Source: Euglena gracilis
Taxonomy: Eukaryota; Euglenida; Euglenophyceae; Euglenales
Reading direction: 5' to 3'
Length of the DNA stretch: 64,000 nt
Assembly: GCA_039621445.1 (NCBI GenBank)
Contig: CP154955.1
Coordinates: 25,704,354 to 25,768,353, forward strand
In this document: positions 39,493 to 52,100 of the stretch, piece by piece
Layout of the letters: every line of letters starts with the position of its first letter
Position numbering within the stretch: the first letter of the stretch is position 1
Notes under the pieces: generated by a model
Seen by the model: the letters and a program-made list of their open reading frames with translations, nothing else
Told to the model about the DNA's origin: nothing
Databases searched by the model: none
Program-made: the position numbers and the translations under genes

Positions 39493-40090
39493 TTAGGACA
39501 GCTCCCTGGGGGAGGAGGAGAAGAATGGGCGTTTTCCAGCAGGAAAACCTCCTTGCAATGTGCTTGAGGATGGAGATTGCCACTTTCGGTGAGTCATGTT
39601 CAGACCAGCTGGCAGGCAGCACTCTCGGCAGCCCTGCCGCTCGGCGTCCAGGTGGCTGGTCAGCATACACAGCAGGACGGAGAGCGCCGACAGCACGAGG
39701 AGCAGGATCAGCCCCGAGTCGTAGTCCCCAGAGACGTCCCGCAGCCACCCCACAAGGATATTGAGGTTGCCCCCAATGCCCGTTAGCCCGCCGGCAGGCC
39801 CCTTTCCCCTCACCATTGGTGGTTGAAATGTTGGCTGGAAAATTCACCGGAGTCAACAGTTACATCCATGTAAGAGTCAATTCAGAGTTACGCCCATCTG
39901 TGTGTGGTGTGGTGTGGTGTGGCGTGGTGCAGTGCAGTGCGATGCGGTGCGGTGCAGTGCAGTGCAGTGCAAATCAGTGCGGTGTGGTGCGGGACGAGGC
40001 GGTGCGTGCAGTGCGGTGAGGTGCTGTGCGGCGCGATGTGGGTGTGGTGTGGGTGTGGCTGTGGGTGTGGAGTGGATGTGGCAAGGTGTT

Positions 40091-40121
<31 letters not shown>

Positions 40122-43100
40122 GTGCGTTCACATGCAGCATTCAAAATGGATGTTGTCTGATTTAAATGGTTGGCAAGCCACCCTCTTTTCTTCACACACT
40201 CTCTGGGCAAGCACTTCATGAGAAAAACGGACGTTGGTGCTTGTGCCAAAAAATTAAAAAAAACAGCAGCCTGCCTAGCGTAGAGACCAAAGCCGAGGCC
40301 GTACATGTCTGGGTGCAGGAGCATGGGGATGGCGGACCGCAGCAGCGTCCGGGTCAGAGCTGCCTTTGCAGAGCACACCCCTGACCCGTCGCCAACGGGT
40401 TGGCGGCCTCTCCTGACCCCGTCCCTCCCCACCTCATCGCAGACTTGTGGGGCACCGTTGCCCACGGAGCACACTGACCCCACCCGTGGGGAACTGCCGC
40501 CTGGTGAGGGAACTCGGTGGGGGCGGACCCCCTCCCTTGCGTAAAAAAAAAAAACCAGAGAAGCACTGGGAGAAAAAGGGGCTTAAAAGCCCTCAAAGTC
40601 GCGTTTTTGCAAACCTTCGCAAATGATTGTCTCCAATCAGGGGGGGTCACTAAAACAGCCAATGTTCATCTCCGACTGGGGCATTTTCGGCCATTTTAGG
40701 CCATTTTAGGCCATTTCTAGCCTTTTTTTTGGACAAGGTCAAGCAATTTCAGCTGTTTGTCGCAATCTTGCACGGTTACATGAATTTTAATCATTTTGGA
40801 CATTTTTGTAACTTTTTGGAGCTTCAGTTTTTTTCATGCAATTTTTGCCATTTTAAGCCATTTTATGATGGCCATCCTACCATTACAAAAAAAAGCTTCT
40901 CTGAAACAGGCAAATGCAAACAAGCGAAATTAAATCACAAAATTCTTCCCACAATTATTGAACCAACGTCGAATACAAAAGTTGGCATTTAACTGGAAGA
41001 GAATCGTTGAACAAGGGGGGTGGGAGGTTCGTTTTGAAATTGGGCAAAAAATGAGAATACTTCGCTTTATCGGCGCAAAGCGCCAGGGAAGAAATTCCTT
41101 TTGGTTCCGGGGGGGGGGGGGGGGGCCACCCCCCCCCCCAACCCAAAGAGGATTAGACCTCACAGGCGGGGGGTGGCCCACCCACCCCTGGACAAAGCCA
41201 ACGCTCATTCAGAAGCCTGCGCCTGACAGGGCGGCCAATGCTGACGCGGAAAATGTCCCAGACGGTTGCCGCGTGACAGAGAAACAAGTAAATCCCCCCC
41301 ATCAGAACCGACCCCTCATTTATGCCGACTCCCCCATTTGTTTGTACCGACTCCCCCCATTTGGACCGACCCGTTTATGACGACTCCCCCCATTTTCACC
41401 GACCCCCCCCATTTATACCAACTTCCCCCATTTAGACCGACCCCCGTTTATACCGACCCCCCCCCCCGTTTATACCGACCCCCCCCCCCATTTATACGGA
41501 CCCCCTGTTTACACCGAATCCCCCCATTTACACCGACTCCCCCCATTTACACCGAACCCCCGTTTATACCGACTCCTCCCATTTGCACCAACCAGGTTTT
41601 GTGTCGCGCTGAGCTCTTTACGTGTGTGATGGTGCCATGCTGCAGATGTTTGAGACGTTTGGCAGCATGGGTTTCGGGCCAAAAATGGAGGAGTCGAAAA
41701 ACGCTCTTTTTCAGTTCGAAAACAGTTTTTTCGGGTCCGGGAGGACAAAAGACATCGGTTTGGGCAAAGATTTTTCGATTTTCTTCGACTTTTTTGACCT
41801 GGAAATGACCCAAACTACATGGGTTTCGGGCCAAGAACAGGGGGCCGGGGAGGTCGAAAAAACGCTCGTTTTCGGCTCGAAAACAGTTTTTCCAGGTCCG
41901 AGAGGCCAAAAAACATGGTTTCGGGCAAAAAAAAAATCGATTTTCATCAACTTCATTGACCGAAAAATGGCCAAAAACTGTACAAAGTGGCCAAACTTGG
42001 CCGAAAAATGGCCGTAACTCGGGCAACATGAAGAGTTGGAGGGGGGGAGTTAATCGTGGTTGGACAGGGCATTCCAAGGGTCTCATTTTTGCTCTCCAAA
42101 CATTTCCTTTGATTTTGCTTCATTGTCGAAGTATTTTGGAAAAATCGATTTTTGACCAAAAAAAAGGGCCCCAAAACCACCAAAATGGCCGTTTTGGGCC
42201 ACAAAAGCGCGCCGGAACACTGGCCAGGCGTGTTGGCAGCCAAAACGGCGAATGGGGGGGGGGCGATAGAGGACCTCCGAAGGCGCATTTGGTCTGTGAG
42301 ACACTTCTGGAGATAATATACTTTTTCTCGTGATGTTGTCGAAAAATTGATTTTTTTGGCCGAAAACCTCACCCCGGTGAAATGGCAGGGGGTGTAGGCC
42401 AATCCTACCCAGTTTGGACCCCTTCGCGGCTGAATAACTCGGGCCTGCCGGGAGTTGGGGGGTCAAACAGAGGTGATTTGGAAACTTGAAATCCAGTCGC
42501 CCGCGACTGAAGAAAAGAAAATTCGGGAAGGGAGCCAGGATCATGGTGATAATCTGCCGGTTCCCGAGGGGAGGGGGTTCGACCCCCCTTTTGCCCAGGG
42601 CTTCGCTCTTACCCAGAAAGGGATAAGGAAACCCCCATTTATACCGACTCGCCCCATTTAGACTGACCCCCTTGGAAAAAATCAGAAGAAATCCATTTAT
42701 ACCGACCCCCTCTCTTGCATCCAGTGCGCACCAAGGTGAAGCACAAAATAGCACAAGCAGGTCGCAGTAAATGAGTTGACTCCAAAACAGTCACCCAACT
42801 TCATTTTCATTTTCAAAAATGGGTGACCAGCGAACATCATCTCATGTGTTGTTTTATGACAAACTAACAAACGAAACAATGGCGAAAAATATGCAGATGA
42901 CAGCTCAGAATGTCAGAAACAAACCACCGTGATACCCGTCAAGTCATGACAAATTCCCAGGGAGGCAAGCAGGGAAGCAGGAAGTTCGGAACCTCAAGCT
43001 TTGGGGGGAATGAAAGGGGACTATGGAAGGGGGCTCTGGCCGGAACAATGACTGTGTTCGCAGACAACAGCAGCAGGCACAACACGAGGGGGAAGGATGG

Positions 43101-46100
43101 GGTGAACAGCATCAATGCAAAGCCCAGCACGGAGCACGCCGACGCAAACGTGCACCAGTGCAACCGGCCTCCGTAGTGGCGCAGAGTCCTGGCACGCAGG
43201 GAGCCCCCCCTCCCAGCAAGGGTGGCACAAGTTGAACAGACGATGGCCTGAGGAACAGCCTGAGAAGTGTAAACCCCCGCACCCTCGAAAAATGCGATAC
43301 AAAAAAATCTGGAAATGAACACAAAAAAAACGCTGTTTACATGTAAATGGGATGCACACTTTTCTGCTGGAGTGGACAAAAAAATATTCACCTCAGGGGA
43401 AAATTTATCATTATGCACGTCATATGTGGTATGCAACATGGAGCATTCTTTGGACAATCATTTGCACTTTTTTCACAAAAAAAGACAAACCCAAACCTCA
43501 ACCGATACCCAGAAAAAATGATGGTAGCACATCAGTACAAAACATGTAAATAACCATGCCGTGCGAAAGAAACTGATAGGTATAGGCAACCACAAAAAAT
43601 ATGCATGTCCATAATACTTTGCTTTACCCACCTGGTCGGGCCAAAAGACACCATTGTGGACCCTATCACGTTTTTTTAAGAATGGGGGGAGGGCCCCCCC
43701 CCCCACCCACCCAAGGGGTACCCCAACCTCCCCCCCGGGGTGGTCATTCACGGGAGGTAGGGCGACCGTTGGTAGCGTCACGGCCGGCCGCGGCCGACCG
43801 CGGCCCAACCAAATAAAATTTTAGGTAGGGCCGCGGCATGCCGCGGCCCTACCAAAAAAAATTTTTGGTAGGGCCGCGGTCAGCCGCGGCCCTACCACGG
43901 CCCAGCACAAAAGAACGTGGTTGGGTCGCGGCCGGCCGCGGTCAGCCGCGGCCGGCCGCGACCCAACCTGCGGCAATGTTTTGGTAGGGTCGCGGCCGAC
44001 CGCGGTCAACCGCGGTCGGCCGTGACCCTACCTTGAAAAAAAAAATGGTTGGGTCGCGGTTGGCCGCGGCCAACCGCGACCCAACCTCCCATGACTGTCC
44101 GAGCAGCACTTTCAGGGGAACTGTCTCAATCGCTGGGAACAGTAATTGGACATACCTGAATCCCCAAATCTAACCCAAAGCCTAACCTGAACCCGAACCC
44201 GAACCCGAACCCTAACCCTAACCCTAAATCTTACCCTAACCCTAACCCTAATCCTAACTCTATCCCTGACGCTAACCCTAACCCTAACCCTATCCCTAAC
44301 CCTAACCCTTACCATAATCCCAACCCTTACCCCAAATAACCCTAACCCTATCCCTAACCCTAAACCTAATCCTAACGCTATCTCTAACCCTAAATCTAAC
44401 CCTAACACTAACCCCAACCCTAAATCTAACCCTAACACTAACCCTAACCCTAACCCTAACCCTAACCCTAACCCCAAATCTAACCCTAAGACTAATCCGA
44501 ACCCGAACCCGAACCCTAACCCTAACCCTAACCCTAACTTTTACCCTAACCCTAACCCTAACCCCAAATCTAACCCTAACCCTAACCCTAACCCTAACCC
44601 TAACCCTAACTCTATCCCTAACCCTAAATCTAACCCTAACCCTAACCCCAAATCTGACTCTAACCCTAAACCTAACCCTAAACCTACCCCTAACCCTATC
44701 CCTAACCCTATCCCTAACCCTATCCTTAACCCTAAATCTAACCCTAACCCTAACCCCAAATCTAACCCTAACCCTAACCCTAACCCTAACCCTAACCCTA
44801 ACCCCAACCCCCACACTAACCCTAACCCTAACCCTAACCCTAACCCTAACCCTAACCCTAACCCTAACCCTAACCCTAACCCTAACCCTAACCCTAACCC
44901 TAACCCTAACCCTAACCCTAAGCGAACCCGAACCCTAACCCTAACCTACCTAACCCTAACCCTAACCCTAACCCTAACCGAAACCCAAACCCCAACCCTA
45001 ACCCTAACCTAACCCTACCCTAACCCTAACCCTAACCCTTAACCTGACCCTAACCCTAACCCTAACCCGAGAACCCTACCCTAACCCTAACCCTAACCCT
45101 AACCCTAACCCTAACCCTAACCCTAACCCTAACCCTAACCCTAACCCTAACCCTAACCCTAACCCTAACCCTAACCCTAACCCTAACCCTAACCTAAACC
45201 TAAACCTAAACCTAACCCTAACCCTAAACCCAACCCCAAACCTAAACCTAACCCTAACCCTAACCAGAACCCTAAACCTAACCCTAACCCTAACGCTAAC
45301 CCGAACCCGAACCCTAACCCTAAACCTAACCCGAACCCGAACCCTAAACCCTAACCCTAACCAAACACTAACCCTAACCCTAACCCTAACCTAACCCTAA
45401 CCCGAACCCTAACCGAACCATAACCCTAACCCGAACCCGAACCCAAACCCTAACCCTAAACCGACCCCTAACCCTAACCCTAACCCTAACCCGAACCCTA
45501 GACCTAAACCGAACCCTACCTAACCCTTGCGACTAACCCGAACCTAACCCAACCCTAACCTAACCCGAACCCTAACCCTAACCCTAACCCTAACCCTAAC
45601 CCTAACCCTAACCCTAACCTAACCCTAAAACTAACCCTAAGCCTAACCCGAACCCAAACCCTAACACTAACCCGAACCCTAACCCGAACATAACCCTTAA
45701 ACCCGAAACCCTAAACCCTAACCCTTACCCTAACCCTAACCCGAACCCTAACCCTAACCCTAACCCTAACCCTAACACTAACCCTAAACCTAACCCTAAC
45801 CCTAACTCTAACCGAACCTAAACTCTAACCCGAACCCTAACCCTAACCCTAACCCTAACCCTAACCCTAACCCTAACCCTAACCCTAACCCTAACCCTAA
45901 CCCTAACCCTAACCCTAACCCTAACCCGAACCCGAACCCGAACCCTAACCCGAACCCGAACCCTAACCCTAATCTTAACCCGAACCCTAACCCGAACCCG
46001 AACCCGAACCCTAACCCGAACCCGAACCCGAACCCGAACCCGAACCCGAAACCCGAACCCTAACCCTAGCCCTTACCCGAACCCTAACCCGAACCCGGAC

Positions 46101-49100
46101 CCTGACGCGAACCCTAACCCGAGCCCTAACCCTAACCCTAACCCTAACCCTAACCCGAACCCTGACCCTAACCCGAACCCGAACCCGAACCCGACACCCC
46201 GAACCCCCTAACCCGAACCCGAACCCGAACCCGAACCCGAACCCGATAACCCGAACCCGAACCCCTAACCCGAACCCGAACCCGAACCCTAACCCGAACC
46301 CGAACCCGAACCCTAACCCGAACCCGAACCCGAACCCTAAAACCCTAACCCGAACCCTAACCCTAACCCTAACCCTAACCGAACCCGAACCCGACCCGAA
46401 CCCTTGAACCCTAACCCGAACCCCAAATCTAACCCGAACCCGAACCCGAACCCTAAACCCGAACCCGAACCCGAACCCGAACCCGAACCCGAACCCTAAC
46501 GACCCGAACCCGAACCCGAACCCGAACTCTAACCCGAACCCGAACCCGAACCCGAACCCGAACCCGAACCCGAACCCGAACCCGAACCCGAACCCGAACC
46601 CGAACCCTAACCCGAACCCGAACCCAAACCCGAACCCCAACCCCCACCCGAACCCCAACCCTAACCCTAACCCGAACCCCAACCCTAACCCCTAACCCGA
46701 ACCCGAACCCTAACCCGAACCCTAACCCGAACCCTAACCCGAACCCTAACCCGAACCCTAACCCGAACCCGAACCCTAACCCGACCCGAACCCTAACCCG
46801 AACCCTATCCCTAACCCGAACCCGAACCCGAACCCAAACCCGAATCTAACCCGAACCCGAACCGAACCCAAACCCTAATCTAACCGAACCCGAACCCGAA
46901 CCCGAACCCGAACCCGAACCCGAACCCGAACCCGAACCCGAACCCGAACCCGAACCGAACCCGAACCCTAAACCCGAACCCGAACCGAACCCGAACCCGA
47001 ACCCGAACCCGAACCCGAACCCGAACCCGAACCCGAACCCGAACCCGAACCCGAACCCGAACCCGAACCCTAACCCGAACCCGAACCCGAACCCGAACCC
47101 GAACCCGAACCCGAACCCGAACCCGAACCCGAACCCGAACCCGAACCCGAACCCGAACCCTAACCCGAACCCGAACCTAACCCGAACCCGAAACGAACCC
47201 GAACCCGAACCCGAACCCGAACCCGAACCCGAACCCGAAACCCGAACCCTAACCCGAACCCGAACCCGAACCCGAACCCGAACCCGAACCCGAACCCGAA
47301 CCCGAACCCGAACCCGAACCCGAACCCGAACCCGAACCCGAACCCGAACCCGAACCCGAACCCGAACCCGAACCCGAAACCGAACCCGAACCCGAACCCG
47401 AACCCGAACCCGAACCTAAACCCCCCTAAACAACCCGAAACCGAACCCTAACCCGAACCCGAACCCTAACCCTAACCCGAACCCTAACCCCTAACCCGAA
47501 CCCTAACCCGAACCCTAAACCCGAACCCTAACCCTAACCCTAACCCTAACCCTAACCCTAACCCTAACCCGAACCCTAACCCTAACCCTAAACCCGAACC
47601 CTAACCCCTACCCTAACCCTTACCCTAAACCCTAACCCTAACCCTAACCCGAACCCTAACCCTAACCCTAACCCTAACCCTAACCCTAACCCTAACCCTA
47701 ACCCTAACCCTAACCCTAACCCTAACCCTAACCCTAACCCTAACCCTAACCCTAACCCTAACCCTAACCCTAACCCTAACCCCAAACCTAACCCTAACCC
47801 TAAACCTAACCCTAACCCTATCCCTAACCCTAACCCTAAATCTAACCCTAACCCTAACCCTAACCCTAACCCTAACCCTAACCCTAACCCTAACCCTAAC
47901 CCTAACCCTAACCCTAACCCTAACCCTAACCCTAACCCTAACCCTAACCCCAACCCTAACCCTAAATCTTACCAATTACCAACTGCCACGGAGAGCGTAT
48001 CAGCGTATCACAGTGGGTCTCAGAATAGCAGAGGGTGCAGGGAACGAAGGCTGGATCGGTGGCTGGCAGAACAGTGCTCGGACAGTCATGGGAGGTGGGG
48101 TCGCGGTCGGCCGCGGCCGGCCGCGGCCGACCGCAACCCCACCAAAAAAATGCATTTGGTAGGGCCGTGGCCGGCCGCGGCCGACCGCGACCCCACCAAA
48201 AAAATGCTTTTGGTAGGGCCGCGGCTGGCCGCGGCTGACCGCGGTCCCACCAAAAAAAAAAAAATTTGGTAGGGTCGCGGCCGGCCGCGGCCCTACCAAT
48301 TCAAAATTCTGAGAGCCAAAATTGGCTGTGGTAGGGTCGCGGTCGGCCGCGGCCCTACCAAAATCCTGTTTTGGTGGGTTGACGGCCGGCCGCAGCCGGC
48401 CGCGGCACCCATCTCCCACGAACCTACCTCCCGTGACATCCCACCCCTCCCCCCCGGGAGAGGGGTCCGGGGACCCACTTACGGGGTTTATTTTGGGGTC
48501 AAAAAAATCTGGCGCTTTGCACCAGATTTTATATATCTGGAACATGGTGGTTCTTATAATGTGCAATTTGGTTGACCCCACAACAATGACAAACCTGATC
48601 TCAGGGTAAAATTTGAGCAAAAGTGTATTATTTTTTCTAAGTAAGAAAACCCAACAAAAATAATAAAAAATGCCAAACACCACAAAACAATGAAAATAAA
48701 TTGCCCTTTTTTTGAATATGAAAATCCATTTGCTTGTGTTTCCCCCCTGTTATGCCTCCAGATTTTTTTTTTAACGATTGGACCCTGAGGGGAGTAAACC
48801 CCCCCCATTTAAACCGACCCCCCTTCTAAACCGACCTCAGGGGGGGGGGGGGAATGCGCTCGCCCGGCCTCGGAAAAAATGCGCAAAAAATGCGCAAAAA
48901 AAATGTGCAAAAAATGCGCATTTTTGGAAAAAAATGCGCAAAAATGTGCAAAATCCGAGAAAAAATGCGCAAAAATCACGAAAATGCAAAAATTACCCCA
49001 AAACATGCAAAAATGGCACCAAATTTGAAGAAATTATGTAGAATAATGAGGAAAAATGTACGTTTCAAAAAAAGTCGAAAATTTCAAATTTTTGCAAAAA

Positions 49101-52100
49101 ATTGCAAAAATGGTCAAAAAATGCGAAAATTTTGGAAAATCACGAAAAAATGTGCCAAAAAGCAAAAAAATGTGCTGAAAAAAACGAAAAAATGCGCAAA
49201 AATGCGCATTTTTGGAAAATTTGAAAAAATGCGCAAAAAATGCGCAAAAATGCGAAAAAATGTGAAACACATTTCCCCCCCCCCCTGCCGACCTACCCTT
49301 CCAAACCGACCCATTGCAGAATTTCAACCAAAAAAATAAATAAACTGAACCATGGCAAGTTGGATGACAAACATGCACAAAATAATGGAGGCCGCCAGCG
49401 GAAAGAGCGTCCAGGCTTATTGAATAGTTAGCATTGATGACCCAAAATTAGGATTTTACACCCAAAATTGGGCATTTGCTTCCAAATTTTGGAGTTTGCA
49501 CCTCAATTTGGGCGTTTTCCTCCGAAAATTTGGTGTTGGCACCTAAAAATTACAAAATTGGGCATTTGCAACCAAAAATTTGAAATTTGCATCCAAAATT
49601 CTACAGTTTACCACCAAAAATTGGATATAACACCCAAAATTCAGCATTTGCCCCAGAAAAGTAAGAATTTCTATCCTAAATTAGGCATTTGTCACTCAAA
49701 GTTAGGAATTGGCCGACCAAATTGGGCATTTGCCAATTGAAATTGCCTTGCTAACATCAACCCGCTTCCGTCACGCCGTCGGCCAGCCGTGTGTTCCCCC
49801 TGAAACCGACCCCCCCCCCCCGTCTAAACCGACCCCCTCCAGGATTTCCGCCAACCCAAAAGTCCTAAACCGCCGGGTCGGTTTAAATGGGGGGGGGTTT
49901 AGGCTGGGTGGGTCCACCAGACCCCCTCGCCCCCGAGGGCCTTGTGGGCCTCCCGACGGACGTGGGGCTTTGGCCATTTTTGGCCAACATACACATCAAA
50001 GTGTATTATTCGTCGCCAACAATCCCCAACAAGCCATCGGTCATATTTCGCCAAAAAGTGGACGCTGGGGTGAGCCTGGGTGCCTTTTTGTGTTTATTGC
50101 GACCTCCTTGTGCTATTTTGTGCTTCACCTTGGTGTGCACTGGATGCAAGAGAGGGGGTCGGTATAAATGGATTTCTTCTGATTTTTTCCAAGGGGGTCA
50201 GTCTAAATGGGGCGAGTCGGTATAAATGGGGAGTCGCTGAGCTCTTATCCCTTTCTGGGTAAGAGCGAAGCCCTGGGCAAAAGGGGGGTCGAACCCCCTC
50301 CCCTCGGGAACCGGCAGATTATCACCATGATCCTGGCTCCGTGCCCGGAATTTTTTTCAGTCGCGAGCGACCGATTTCAAGTTTCCAAATCACCTCTGTT
50401 TGACCCCCCAACTCCCGGCAGGCCCAAGTTTTTCAGCTGCAAAGGGGTCCAAACTGGGTAGGATTGGCCTGCCCCCCCCCCCTGCCACTTCACCGGGGTG
50501 AGGTTTTCGGCCAAAGAAATCAATTTTTCGACAACATCACAAGAAAATGTATATTATATTATCCTTATCTCACTTCACAAACCAAATGTACACTGGAGGC
50601 CATCTATCGCTCCCCGTTCGCCGTTTTGGCTGCCAACACGCCTGGCCCGTGTTCCGGCGCGCTTTTGTGGCCCAAAACGGCCATTTTGGTGGTTTTGGGG
50701 CCGTTTTTTTTTTTGGTCAAAAATCGATTTTTCCAAAATATCTCGACAAGGAAGCAAAATCAAAGGATTCTGATATTAGAATTTACTTTTTTATGCAACT
50801 TGCATTTTTTTTTGCTGTGTTGTTGTTGGGCAAGTTTGGCAGTTGGACACTGGGGAGGCTTTTTGTTGGGGGGGGGGCAGCCACAAGTGGGAGTTAAGGT
50901 GCTTCCTCTCCTTCTGACCTATCCCACCACCAAGCACCTCTGGTCAACCATGCCCTTGGGCCCAGCATCGCCCAGCATCGCCCAGCATCGCCCACCATTG
51001 CCTTTGGAGCCCTTGAAGGTGTACCTATAATGCCTGCTGCTTTTGCCACTCTAGCCCACTTTTGGCTACTTTTGGCCACCTTTGGTTGTTTTTTGCCCAC
51101 TTTGACCACTTTTGACCGCTTTTTGACCACTTTTGCCCACATTTGCTGCCTTTTGACCAATTTTGACTGCTCCTTGACCACTTTTGCTGCTTTTTGCCCA
51201 CTTTTGCCCATTTCCAACCACCTTTGTAGCTTTTTGATCACTTTTGCTGCTTTTTGACCACTTTTGGCCCCTTTTGCCTGCTTTTTGACCACTTTTGCCC
51301 ACGTTTGCTACTTTTTGCCCACTTTTGGCCATTGTTGCTGCTTTTTGATCACTTTCGCTTTTTTTGCCCACTTTTGCTGCTTTTTGACCACTTTTGCCCA
51401 CTTTTGCCCACTTTTTTTTATCACTTTTGCTGCTTTCTGACCACTTTACCCCACTTTTGCCTGCTTTTTGACCACTTTTTGACCACTTTTGCTGCTTTTT
51501 GCCGGCACAGGATGTGGTGCAGAGGTTAAAACAGCAACAACCAAGGAAAGACACAGCAAAGTGTGGCCGTATCCGACCAGTCGATTGTGTTGTCCAATAT
51601 ATTGAGCTCCAAAGCCAGTCTTTTGCAGGGAGTGGCTTCGGCTGCGTCTCAATCTTGTCCAGTATCTGCATCCGTTGCATCCTGCATCCACTGCCTTGTC
51701 CAGAATCTGCATCTTGTCCACCATCTGCTTCTTGTCCAGCATCTGCACCTTGTATAGTATCTGCATCTTGTCCAGCATCTGCACGTTGTCCAGCATCTGC
51801 TTCTTGTCCAGAAACTGCACCTTGTCCACCATCTGCATGTTGTCCGGTGTCTGCATCCAGTTCATCTTGTCCAGCATTGGCATCTTGTCCATTGTCCAGT
51901 ATTTGCATCTTGTCCAACATCTGCATCTTGTCCAGCATCGGCTTCTTGTCCAGCATCTGCACCTTGTCCAGTGCCTGCATCCAGTTCATCTTGTCCAGCA
52001 TCTGCATCTTGTCCAGTATCTGTCCAGTATTCATCCGTTGGCTCCTGACCAAGCCAAAATATGTGTCAAATCAGTGATAAATAGCCCCCAAATTAGCAAA

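Noticed and set aside
42083-42754. 223-codon minus-strand open frame in the left arm of the inverted repeat
   Set aside because: The right arm carries the same DNA with the frame broken in several places; composition is not like the real exons here. It remains possible as a decayed element gene.
44170-47970. The array as a chromosome end
   Set aside because: Sequence continues for 16 kb on the right and 44 kb on the left, with the same gene continuing on both sides, so it is interstitial unless the assembly is wrong.
44112-47975. Open frames of Gly-Leu, Arg-Val and Gly-Phe repeats
   Set aside because: Products of reading the CCCTAA/CCCGAA array; a six-base unit keeps frames open automatically.
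51066-52052. 328-residue minus-strand open frame rich in Asp-Lys-Met-Gln and plus-strand Cys-Ser-Ile frames
   Set aside because: It covers two minisatellites with unit lengths divisible by three and has no known domain.
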